Under the pieces are notes generated by a model. That model saw only the letters and a program-made list of their open reading frames with translations. It did no database searches and was not told the DNA's origin. This document shows, one piece after another, positions 16,264-23,097 of a stretch of 27,425 nucleotides of DNA (its first letter is position 1; each line of letters starts with the position of its first letter). Origin of the DNA: Bacillota bacterium (GTDB lineage Bacteria; Bacillota; Clostridia; Acetivibrionales; DTU013); contig JAEYOM010000185.1 in NCBI GenBank assembly GCA_023411715.1, positions 1 to 27,425 of the forward strand. Reading direction: 5' to 3'. Both the position numbers and the translations under genes were made by a program.

Positions 16264-16300
16264 AAAAAGGCGCCATTACTTCCTAAAAAGTAATGACGTC
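16264..16300 (-). terminator. Intrinsic terminator within the nifH leader
   Basis: On the - strand CATTACTT pairs with AAGTAATG (16288-16295 with 16274-16281) around a 6-base loop. The stem extends beyond one mismatch by three to four pairs, and TTTTTATT follows (16268-16261). It ends about 48 bases before the nifH start codon. It could end read-through from modC, but it also lies downstream of the only plausible nifH -35 element, which makes it a candidate attenuator. Confidence 0.8.
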
Positions 16301-16325
16301 TTCGTCTGGATATGGCTAAGACTTT

Positions 16326-16343
16326 ATGCTGCAATTCTAGCAT
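16326..16343 (-). promoter_or_regulatory. nifH leader hairpin with AGAATTG loop
   Basis: On the - strand ATGCT (16343-16339) pairs with AGCAT (16330-16326) around an 8-base loop AGAATTGC. It sits 25 bases ahead of the leader terminator. The loop sequence AGAATTG recurs in a hairpin in the modA leader (19174-19191). Confidence 0.55.
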
Positions 16344-16372
16344 CTACATATGTTTGTATCAATGCATCGAAT

Positions 16373-16378
16373 TGTCAA
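16373..16378 (-). promoter_or_regulatory. Candidate -35 element for nifH
   Basis: A perfect TTGACA reads on the - strand, about 160 bases before the nifH start. No good -10 is found 16-19 bases downstream (AAACAT at 17, ACATAT at 19), so the promoter may be weak or need an activator. No sigma-54 type GG-N10-GC element was found. Confidence 0.4.
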
Positions 16379-16415
16379 AAATCCCATATGTTTTAAAGAC
16401 ATTTTTGAATATTTT

Positions 16416-16427
16416 ATACTATAGTAT
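16416..16427. promoter_or_regulatory. Perfect 12-bp palindrome upstream of nifH
   Basis: ATACTATAGTAT is its own reverse complement and lies just after the modC stop, about 38 bases upstream of the TTGACA element. The position suits an operator for a dimeric regulator, but an AT-rich palindrome can arise by chance. Confidence 0.35.
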
Positions 16428-16437
16428 TAATTTCTGG

Positions 16438-17496
16438 CTATGCTCCGGCCATCATCAGTATATTTTCCTCAGGAAACGATATGAACTCAGGAGGCTTTTC
16501 TTCGTACACGCTCATCCATGCCTGCCTCGAAACGATCCAGGTTATCCTGCACCGCCCCTGTGAAACGCCGTCCAGCTTGAGTATAATTTTGTTTTCAAAG
16601 GGACCCTCAATAATCTCTTCCATAATCACTGGCATAGCATTCGACTCTTCATCGGCAGTGCAGGGCCTGATATTATGGGCACGGATACCCACAAAGCCTG
16701 TCTTCTCCGGTACTCTTTGCGCCGTCCTAAGGCGGAGTTTCCAGTCCAGCGCCTCTACACAATGGTCGGAAAGCCTTCTTGCTGCGGAAATATTTTTGCA
16801 TCCTGTCAACTTCGCTGTAGTAAGATTAGCCGGCCTTTGAAAGATATCCTCCTTATCGCCCAACTCTATGACCTTTCCCTTATGCATTACGGCTATGGTC
16901 CGGCAGAAACGGTACAATTCCTCCCGGCTGTGTGAGACCATGAGCACATCGCCCTTATATCTGTGAAATACTTGCAGCATCTCCTGCTGGAGTCCTTCCT
17001 TCAAAAACGAGTCCAGCGCTGAGAACGGTTCATCCAATAACAATATCTCAGGATCATATGCCATGATCCTTGCAATTGCGACCCTTTGCTGCTCGCCTCC
17101 GGACAACTGCCCCGGATATCGGTTCAGCTTTTTTTCGAGACGCAGTAATACTGCCAGTTCCTCGACAGTCTTCCTCCGCTCTCTTCTTTTGCTTATGCCG
17201 GCTTCGATATTCTCCCTTGCAGTCATGTTCGGAAATAGGGCGTAATTCTGGAACAACATACCGACTCTTCTTTGTCGGGCGTTCAAATTAATCCCCTTTT
17301 CAGAATCAAATAGCGTTTTACCATTCAGTACTATCCTCCCGCAGTCAGGCTTCTCAATACCTGCAATGCACCTCAGCGCAAGGCTCTTGCCGCATCCGGA
17401 GGCGCCTAATAATCCCAAGGTCCTGCCGGCGTTATCAACCTTAATATCTAGATTGAAGTTTTTATAACTTTTCCGCAACTGAACGAATAGACTCAC
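16438..17496 (-). CDS. modC: Molybdate ABC transporter ATPase (ModC)
   Basis: The 352-residue protein powers molybdate import. The N-terminal ABC domain has Walker A GASGCGKS at 31-38, a Q-loop FQNYALF at 82-88, the signature LSGGEQQ at 131-137, Walker B ending LLLDEP at 152-157, and the switch histidine in VSHS at 187-190. The C-terminal part (about 230-352) is consistent with the MOP/TOBE-like regulatory region of ModC, though only one such module seems to fit. The start is GTG 17496, overlapping the modB stop as GTGA, with GGAGGAAGG upstream. Assignment to molybdate rather than sulfate or tungstate follows from the modA/modB partners and the nif neighbourhood. Confidence 0.88.
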   Translation of the reverse strand: MSLFVQLRKSYKNFNLDIKVDNAGRTLGLLGASGCGKSLALRCIAGIEKPDCGRIVLNGKTLFDSEKGINLNARQRRVGMLFQNYALFPNMTARENIEAGISKRRERRKTVEELAVLLRLEKKLNRYPGQLSGGEQQRVAIARIMAYDPEILLLDEPFSALDSFLKEGLQQEMLQVFHRYKGDVLMVSHSREELYRFCRTIAVMHKGKVIELGDKEDIFQRPANLTTAKLTGCKNISAARRLSDHCVEALDWKLRLRTAQRVPEKTGFVGIRAHNIRPCTADEESNAMPVIMEEIIEGPFENKIILKLDGVSQGRCRITWIVSRQAWMSVYEEKPPEFISFPEENILMMAGA

Positions 17497-18185
17497 AGTC
17501 CTTCCTCCTTCAACCGGTCGCTCACACGTTCCTTCCTTTTGTCGCCCGCCAGTCGTCCCAAGAGAAATACCATCGGAAATGATATTGCAATCAGGATAAT
17601 AACCCAGACTGCCGCTTCCTGTTTATTGCCGCCCTGAATAGCCATATAGACCGCCAGAGGCATGGTCTGCGTTTTTCCCGCAATATTCCCAGCCACCATC
17701 ATCGTCGCTCCAAACTCGCCCAATGCCCGTGCCAGAGCTAAAATGCCTCCGGATATTATTCCGGGTAACGCATTCGGTATAAGTATCCGCCAAAATATCC
17801 TGCTTTCAGACATTCCGAGCGTTCTTCCCGCATAGATCAAATTGCGGTCCACCTGCTCAAAGGCCGCCTTGGAAGAACGGTACATCAGTGGCAGGGAAAT
17901 GACTACTGCCGCGATTATGGCTGCAATACGGGTAAATATGACCTGAATTCCCATGCCCGTCAGTAATCTGCCCAGACTCCCGCTTTTACCGAGCAGCAAA
18001 AGAAGGAGAAATCCAACGACTGTCGGCGGCAATACCAGAGGCATCGTGAACAGCGCATCAATAAAACGGCCTGTATGCCTGTTGAGCTTTATCACTCCCT
18101 GCGCCGCGTAAATACCCAGAAAGAAAGTAATGACAGCGGCAGGTATGGCAGTATTCAGTGATATCCATAGAGGCGACCAGTCCAT
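17493..18185 (-). CDS. modB: Molybdate ABC transporter permease (ModB)
   Basis: This 230-residue membrane protein has about five or six hydrophobic helices and the permease coupling (EAA) loop around SRIFWRILIPNALPGIISGG followed by LARALGEFGAT, characteristic of ModB/CysT-type permeases. LVLPPTVVGFLLLLLLG is the conserved TM segment of ModB. The start is ATG 18185, with GGAGG seven bases upstream; an in-frame GTG at 18206 would place the ribosome site inside the gene. It overlaps modC by 4 bases and follows modA by 87 bases. Confidence 0.9.
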   Translation of the reverse strand: MDWSPLWISLNTAIPAAVITFFLGIYAAQGVIKLNRHTGRFIDALFTMPLVLPPTVVGFLLLLLLGKSGSLGRLLTGMGIQVIFTRIAAIIAAVVISLPLMYRSSKAAFEQVDRNLIYAGRTLGMSESRIFWRILIPNALPGIISGGILALARALGEFGATMMVAGNIAGKTQTMPLAVYMAIQGGNKQEAAVWVIILIAISFPMVFLLGRLAGDKRKERVSDRLKEEGL

Positions 18186-18272
18186 TTCCCTTCCTCCCCT
18201 TTTCACAAATTGCTTCCGTATCGCCCTTCCTAAATGACGGAATTAGAATTTGACTATCAAAACCGGTCATCA

Positions 18273-19085
18273 TTAATTAACTACGGTAAATCCATATTTT
18301 TTAAATACTTTGTCCGCTTTGTCAGTTCTGAGAAAATCAAGAAAGTCCTTTGCCTGTTTTTCCGTATCGGTCCCCTTGATTACCGCCGCCGGATATATTA
18401 TATCGCTATGACTGCCTGCAGGCGGCATTCCAATGATTTTCACACCGTTATCCGTTACCGCATCCGTTTCATATACCACTCCTGCGTCCACATTTCCAGA
18501 ACTGACCCATGACAGTACTTCCGTAACATTGGTTCCAAATGTAGACTGCTTGTTTACTCCATCCCAAATCCCCATACTCTCAAAAACTTCATGAGCATAT
18601 TGACCGGCCGATACCGATTCAGGATCTCCGAGCGCAATCGCCGATGCCTTCAGAATATCGCTAAAACCAGTTATCTCAAGCTTGCTGCTCTTTGGCACGA
18701 TCAAAACGATTTCATTTTTCAGCAGATCGACCCTTGTATCATTAATAATCATTTCATCCGCTTCCAGAGAATCCATCTGTTTTGCCGAAGCCGGGATAAA
18801 CAGGTCCATCGGAGCGCCTTCCCTGACTTGCTGCTCCAGTGTGCCTGAACCTGCAAAATTAAAGCTGAGCTCAATGCTCGGATTTTCCCCTGCATAAACA
18901 CTTTGAATCTCTGTCAGCGACGGTTTCAGACTGGCGGCGGCGCCTATTAGGATTTGCTTTTTTTCTTCGCTTTTCCCACAGGCTGCGGTTATATGCATTG
19001 CGAAAAGAAGAACAATAGCCATCGCAGCCTTTGCCGATCGACTCCCGTAGCTTCTCCCATATACGGACTTCACGCAATTGTTCAT
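18273..19085 (-). CDS. modA: Molybdate-binding lipoprotein (ModA)
   Basis: The 270-residue protein captures molybdate (or tungstate) outside the cell for ModBC. A hydrophobic signal (about 21-35) ends in the lipobox ITAAC, giving lipid-anchored C36. The mature part shows ModA features: ILIGAAASLKPSLTEIQ at the N-terminus, FNFAGSGTLEQQVREGAPMDLFIPAS, then VDLLKNEIVLIVP and VDAGVVYETDAVT near the hinge. The start is ATG 19085 with AGGAGG seven bases upstream. The gene is first in modABC and is preceded by a well-formed promoter and a leader terminator (19142-19172). Confidence 0.92.
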   Translation of the reverse strand: MNNCVKSVYGRSYGSRSAKAAMAIVLLFAMHITAACGKSEEKKQILIGAAASLKPSLTEIQSVYAGENPSIELSFNFAGSGTLEQQVREGAPMDLFIPASAKQMDSLEADEMIINDTRVDLLKNEIVLIVPKSSKLEITGFSDILKASAIALGDPESVSAGQYAHEVFESMGIWDGVNKQSTFGTNVTEVLSWVSSGNVDAGVVYETDAVTDNGVKIIGMPPAGSHSDIIYPAAVIKGTDTEKQAKDFLDFLRTDKADKVFKKYGFTVVN

Positions 19086-19141
19086 TCACTACCTCCTAAA
19101 AAACATATAACTTCATGCCTCAAATCAGTTTTGAATACGAC

Positions 19142-19172
19142 AAAAAGGCGTCCTAGAAAATCTAAGACGCCT
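19142..19172 (-). terminator. Intrinsic terminator within the modA leader
   Basis: AGGCGTCTTAGA (- strand, 19172-19161) pairs with TCTAGGACGCCT (19157-19146) over 12 pairs including one G-U, followed by TTTTTG. It lies downstream of the modA promoter and about 57 bases before the start codon, so it must be bypassed for modABC expression. Confidence 0.85.
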
Positions 19173-19173
19173 A

Positions 19174-19191
19174 TGTCATTCAATTCTGACA
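19174..19191 (-). promoter_or_regulatory. modA leader hairpin with AGAATTG loop
   Basis: TGTCA (- strand, 19191-19187) pairs with TGACA (19178-19174) around the loop GAATTGAA, and ends one base before the leader terminator stem. The sequence AGAATTG (19187-19181) matches the loop of the nifH leader hairpin. Confidence 0.55.
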
Positions 19192-19226
19192 CTTTGAAAT
19201 AATGCTATGCCAATATTAATTTTTAA

Positions 19227-19240
19227 GTCAGTTAACTAAC
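19227..19240. promoter_or_regulatory. Imperfect palindrome downstream of the modA -10
   Basis: GTCAGTTAACTAAC is a 14-base near-palindrome (centre TTAA) lying about 20 bases after the -10 box of the modA promoter. The position fits a repressor operator; no cognate regulator is encoded nearby. Confidence 0.35.
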
Positions 19241-19258
19241 CTGTATTAATTAAATGAT

Positions 19259-19288
19259 AGTATAACCATGGAAATGCCAATTTGTCAA
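19259..19288 (-). promoter_or_regulatory. Sigma-A type promoter of modABC
   Basis: TTGACA (19288-19283) and TATACT (19264-19259) are separated by 18 bases on the - strand, matching the vegetative consensus at 11 of 12 positions. Transcription would start near 19252, leaving a leader of about 165 bases. Confidence 0.7.
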
Positions 19289-19382
19289 TATATTAACAAA
19301 AATATTTTTTACAAGGTTCTGCTGGCGCTCAAGGTTCTACTGCAAAGATTGCAGAAGTCCATCCCTACTACTGAAGAAGAGC

Positions 19383-19418
19383 AAAAAACCTCCTGTCATT
19401 CTATCTTGGACAGAAGGT
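19383..19418 (-). terminator. Terminator of the sugar ABC-transporter operon
   Basis: On the - strand ACCTTCTGTC (19418-19409) pairs with GACAGGAGGT (19397-19388) over 10 bases with one G-U, followed by a run of T (19388-19383). It lies about 65 bases after the last permease gene. Confidence 0.85.
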
Positions 19419-19483
19419 CTTTCCGTTAATATCAAATATACTTATTATAGCTTATAATACGGAGTCGATAGTCATTCCCAGGA

Positions 19484-20332
19484 CTATTCCTTCACGCTGC
19501 CCAGTGCAACGCCTGCAATGATATACTTCGAAAGCAGAAAATATACAATGAACAGCGGCAGCACCGTCAACGATAATCCCAAATAGATAGAGCCGTACTC
19601 TTTCTTATAGATGTCGCCCCGCAGCTGGCTAACCATTATCGGCATCGTGTATTTTGCCTTATCGTTGAGCAGGACCATCGGCGTGAACAGACTGTTCCAG
19701 CTTCCCACGAATGCGAATATCGCTTGTGTTGCTATGGCAGGTTTCATGATCGGCAGGATTATCCTGTTGAACGTGTAAAATTCACCAGCGCCGTCAATTC
19801 TCGATGAGTTCACAATATCGAGCTGCAGCGTGGCCAACAGGTACTGCCTCATGAAGAATACCACCGCGGGCCCCGCTATTGCTGGAAGTATCAGCGGCAA
19901 AAAGTTATTTGTCCAATGAATGCGGTACATAAACTGGTAGAACCCTATGCCTGCTACCTGTGCGGGAATCATCAGAACTGCCATTATAAAAGTGAAAAAC
20001 GGCTGGCGCATCCTCCAGTCATACGCTACCAGACCGTATGCGGTGAGCGAAGAGAAGTACACTGCGCAAATGGTCGTGCCGGTGGCGATTATCATCGAGT
20101 TAATGAATCCCGTAATAGGATTAAAGCTCTTGCCGACCAGTATTTTTACGTTATCCATCAGGTGCGTCGAGGGAAAAAGCGATATGGCGTGCTGCTGTAT
20201 CTCAAAAGTTCCGCGGGTCGCGTTCATCAACATGATCCAAAACGGTAATATACTTAATAGCGCCAGTATGATACAGACGGCATATATGACCGTATTCATT
20301 GCGTATCCTGATGCAGTAGATTTGTTTCTCAT
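19484..20332 (-). CDS. Sugar ABC transporter permease (MalG-like)
   Basis: This 282-residue protein has about six membrane helices and resembles the MalG/UgpE-type permease of CUT1 sugar importers. The coupling loop reads NSSRIDGAGEFYTFNRIILPIMKPA, and the C-terminal residues GVALGSVKE are typical of the family. The start is ATG 20332, overlapping the partner permease stop as ATGA, so the two permeases are translationally coupled and should form the heterodimeric channel. The transported sugar is not readable. No ATPase gene is present in the operon. Confidence 0.9.
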   Translation of the reverse strand: MRNKSTASGYAMNTVIYAVCIILALLSILPFWIMLMNATRGTFEIQQHAISLFPSTHLMDNVKILVGKSFNPITGFINSMIIATGTTICAVYFSSLTAYGLVAYDWRMRQPFFTFIMAVLMIPAQVAGIGFYQFMYRIHWTNNFLPLILPAIAGPAVVFFMRQYLLATLQLDIVNSSRIDGAGEFYTFNRIILPIMKPAIATQAIFAFVGSWNSLFTPMVLLNDKAKYTMPIMVSQLRGDIYKKEYGSIYLGLSLTVLPLFIVYFLLSKYIIAGVALGSVKE

Positions 20333-21321
20333 ACGTCCGCCCCCCTCGTCACTGCTTTATTGGCGTCTCTGAAAGCTTTTATCCCCTTTTTCTCCTCTTT
20401 TCTAAGCTTTGCTGCGGATTTGTCTCGCATTATAAAGAAAAGCATTCCTGACAGTATCGCTATTATGACAAACATGATCATACTCGCTGCCGCCGCGGTG
20501 TTATACATGTAACTTCCAACGAACGCCTGGTTGTATATGAAAACGCTTGTCGTGAGCGTAGCGTTGTCCGGCCCGCCGAGGCCGCCTGATATAAACAGTT
20601 TGGGTATATCGAACATCTGTAGACCGCCGACCAAACTCGTGACAAGCGTATAAAGCATAATAGTCCTCAAGCTGGGAAGCGTTATGCGGAAGAAAGTCTG
20701 TCGGCCTGATGCTCCATCCATCTCAGCCGCTTCAAACAATTCCGGGTTTATACCTAAAACTCCCGAAATAAATATCAACATCGTATATCCATACCATGTC
20801 CAGAACTGTATAAATGATACTATAAGCTTCGCCGTCCATTTATCGTTCAGGAAGTATATCGATTCTTTTGAGATTCCAAAAGTCTGGAGCAGATCATTGA
20901 CAGGTCCCGTCGGGTATCCGAACAGTGCGTTGAAAAGTATTGCGATCGTCGCAGCTGTAATGATATTAGGCATATAAAACAAAACTTTGAACGCGCCTTG
21001 ACCTCTTATATGGCGACGATGGCTGGTGAACCACGCGGTGAGCAGGAGCGCAAGCAGTATTTGCGGAATGAAGTTGATAACCCAAATAAGCGCCGTATTT
21101 TTCAGCGCCTCGATAAAAGACGGGTTTTTTAAAACCTGCTCGAAATTCTGAAACGGATTGGATAAAAATTTGAAATCCGTTTTAGTCAAACCTTTAAGAT
21201 CGGTAAAGCCGATAACAGCCGTATAGATTGTAGGGTATAACGAAAAAACAAGGAACGCAAGCACAAATGGTATTGAAAATATATAGCCGAATTTGGCGTA
21301 GCTGACACTCTTGCGTCGCAT
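20329..21321 (-). CDS. Sugar ABC transporter permease (MalF-like)
   Basis: The 330-residue protein is the MalF/UgpA-type partner permease. It has an N-terminal cytoplasmic RRKSVSYAKFGY followed by a first TM helix, then a large extracytoplasmic loop and further helices. The coupling loop EAAEMDGASGRQTFFRITLPSLR carries the full EAA---G motif that docks on the ATPase. The charged C-terminus (KSAAKLRKEEKKG) is cytoplasmic. The start is ATG 21321, behind GGAGGTGATCC, an almost perfect anti-16S match, which should give strong translation despite the attenuating hairpin upstream. Confidence 0.9.
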   Translation of the reverse strand: MRRKSVSYAKFGYIFSIPFVLAFLVFSLYPTIYTAVIGFTDLKGLTKTDFKFLSNPFQNFEQVLKNPSFIEALKNTALIWVINFIPQILLALLLTAWFTSHRRHIRGQGAFKVLFYMPNIITAATIAILFNALFGYPTGPVNDLLQTFGISKESIYFLNDKWTAKLIVSFIQFWTWYGYTMLIFISGVLGINPELFEAAEMDGASGRQTFFRITLPSLRTIMLYTLVTSLVGGLQMFDIPKLFISGGLGGPDNATLTTSVFIYNQAFVGSYMYNTAAAASMIMFVIIAILSGMLFFIMRDKSAAKLRKEEKKGIKAFRDANKAVTRGADV

Positions 21322-21365
21322 TGGATCACCTCCGGTAAAGGGTTTGGGCTTAAATAATTTAATAT

Positions 21366-21399
21366 AAAACAGGGCGGTCGGAAAGGCATCCGCCCGCCC
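21366..21399 (-). terminator. Attenuating hairpin between binding-protein and permease genes
   Basis: On the - strand GGGCGG-g-CGGA pairs with TCCG-a-CCGCCC (arms 21399-21389 and 21382-21372) with one internal mismatch, followed by TGTTTTATA. Partial termination here would give more binding protein than permease, as is common in CUT1 operons. Confidence 0.6.
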
Positions 21400-21415
21400 C
21401 GGTCTACAACCTGAA

Positions 21416-22876
21416 TTAACCTATAGCGATACCAAGGTTATCAGCAACCTGCTGTTTGAAGTCAGCGATAGCTTGATCGCGGCTCTTCTTACCGGCGGTA
21501 TACTGACGTACCTGATCACGCCAGATGTTGTTGATGGATTCGTCGTACTGGGTCTTATTCTTACCTGTAGAATTAGCGCCTGCAGGTACGAATATATCGA
21601 ACATGTTCTGTCCGCCCAGGAAGTCGATCTTACCGTCGGCCTTCTTCATAACCGTACCGGAAGCTACGGTATCCTTCGTACCAACAGTCTTACCTTCAGG
21701 AATACTGAAGGTTCCGTTTGCCCACATATACTGGAGACCTGTATCGGAAGCGTCGAGTGTGATCCAGTTGATTATATCGCCAACGGTCTTCTTGAGCTTG
21801 GTATCCTTGTTGCCAAGAACCCACGTGCCGCCCCAGGAGAATCCAATCGGAGAATCGCAGACTGCCCAGTCGCCGTATGTGCCTTCGCCCGGTTTAGTTC
21901 CGCCGGAGTTGCCAGCCATAACGTAGTTGATAAGCCATGCGGGACCAAAGAAACCGAATATCTTCTGCTTGCCGGCTCCCTTCATGTCAGCATACCAAGG
22001 ATCTTGCCAGTCCTGAGTATCATTGGTGTAACCATTGTCTTTGAGCTTCTTGGACATATCCAGGAACTGTTCACGCAGAGGATCGATATAGAGCTTGCCA
22101 TCAACGATCCAGCCCTTCGGGGAGCTGTTCTCAACGGAGTGCCAAATGTCACCGTCGCCTGAAACTATGCCGTAACCCTTAGCTTTCAGTTCAGCCGCAG
22201 CCGCAAAGAATTTATCCCAGCCGGGACCGATTTTGTCTTTGATAACTGCCGGATCATCGGTTCCCCAAACGTCCTTGGCTAATGAACGGCGATAGATGTA
22301 CGCGCCGCCGATTCCCTGATAAGCAAGACCTACAAGGTTTCCATCAGGGTTGGTTCCGATATCGATAGGGTAAGTAGCTATTTCAGCTGCTTTTAATGCA
22401 TTATCCACATCGATGCCGAGATCTTTGTAAGCTGCGGCATATTTGTAGGCGTCGCCCTGTGTGTACTTGAGTACAAATGCACTCTCTGCGCAGTATATGT
22501 CGGGAGCATCTGCGCCGCCGGCTGCAAGAGCCTGGTCGAGAGCGGGCTGATATGCGCCGTCAGTGGTAGCGATAATGGTAGTCTTTACTTCATACGGGAA
22601 GTCGGGATGAAGTGCCTTGTACTTATCGAGCATTTTCGGAACTTCGTCGGTAAAGCTCCAGAGGTTGAGAACCTTAACGCTGGTGTCATCGGTTACTGCA
22701 GGAGCAGCAACGGGCTCAGCTGCGCTGGAAGCCTCCGCTGCCGGAGCACTGGTTTCAGTGCTGACCTCAGCACTGGCGGTCTGATCACCTTCACCGGTGG
22801 TTGCTTTGCCACAGCCGGTAAATGCCACGGTAACAAGCATCATTACAACGAGTAAAACAGAAAGAATACGTTTCAT
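21416..22876 (-). CDS. Extracellular sugar-binding lipoprotein
   Basis: A 486-residue substrate-binding protein of a CUT1-type ABC importer (SBP_bac_1-like). The signal MKRILSVLLVVMMLVTVAFTGC ends in a lipobox with lipidated C22. An Ala/Ser/Thr/Glu-rich linker (about 24-65) tethers the domain. The mature part begins VKVLNLWSFTDEVPKMLDKYKALHPDF and has aromatic residues scattered through the cleft region (for example AWLINYVMAG, GFSWGGTWVLG), as expected for sugar binding. The start is ATG 22876 with a GGAGGG site. Precise sugar unknown. Confidence 0.9.
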   Translation of the reverse strand: MKRILSVLLVVMMLVTVAFTGCGKATTGEGDQTASAEVSTETSAPAAEASSAAEPVAAPAVTDDTSVKVLNLWSFTDEVPKMLDKYKALHPDFPYEVKTTIIATTDGAYQPALDQALAAGGADAPDIYCAESAFVLKYTQGDAYKYAAAYKDLGIDVDNALKAAEIATYPIDIGTNPDGNLVGLAYQGIGGAYIYRRSLAKDVWGTDDPAVIKDKIGPGWDKFFAAAAELKAKGYGIVSGDGDIWHSVENSSPKGWIVDGKLYIDPLREQFLDMSKKLKDNGYTNDTQDWQDPWYADMKGAGKQKIFGFFGPAWLINYVMAGNSGGTKPGEGTYGDWAVCDSPIGFSWGGTWVLGNKDTKLKKTVGDIINWITLDASDTGLQYMWANGTFSIPEGKTVGTKDTVASGTVMKKADGKIDFLGGQNMFDIFVPAGANSTGKNKTQYDESINNIWRDQVRQYTAGKKSRDQAIADFKQQVADNLGIAIG

Positions 22877-22896
22877 GATTTCCCTCCTTTTAATTT

Positions 22897-22929
22897 ATGC
22901 AAAATGCACAATTATTCGTGCAATTGCAT
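22897..22929. promoter_or_regulatory. Nested TGCA inverted repeat before the sugar-binding gene
   Basis: ATGCA and AATGCAC on one side mirror GTGCAAT and TGCAT on the other; the core is TGCAC-N8-GTGCA (22905-22922). The site lies between a possible -10 (TATAAT on the - strand, 22939-22934) and the start codon. It may be an operator or a leader stem-loop. The -35 for that -10 is poor, which would fit an activator-dependent promoter. Confidence 0.5.
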
Positions 22930-23097
22930 TTGAATTATATAACATATTTTCCAAACGCGCTCCTTGTATATTGCTATCTCCTAATCAAATATTGCTTGTT
23001 TTCCAGCTTAATAATTATAAGAACCTCATCACCTCACTTATGGTTCATCCTATTTATATCTTAAGCGCAAGGATTTAGGAAAGCCTTGAGCAAGGAG

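Larger units (their letters stand above)
19086..19483. other. Gene-free region holding the modA leader and an operon terminator
   Basis: No gene is seen here. Reading toward modA it contains, in order, the terminator of the sugar-transporter operon (19383-19418), a promoter (19259-19288), a palindrome (19227-19240), a hairpin (19174-19191) and a leader terminator (19142-19172). Two imperfect copies of CAAGGTTCTGCTG (19312-19324 and 19330-19342), 18 bases apart, remain unexplained. Confidence 0.75.

Noticed and set aside
19206..19280. Two ATTGGCAT-like elements near modA resembling the start of a sigma-54 (-24) box
   Set aside because: Neither has the GC dinucleotide at the required distance for a -12 element, whereas a good sigma-A promoter is present at 19259-19288.
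19312..19371. Short + strand frame encoding QGSAGAQGSTAKIAEVHPYY, possibly a gene remnant
   Set aside because: About 25 codons between stops with no start or ribosome site and no family recognised; the 18-base direct repeat is recorded in the intergenic entry.
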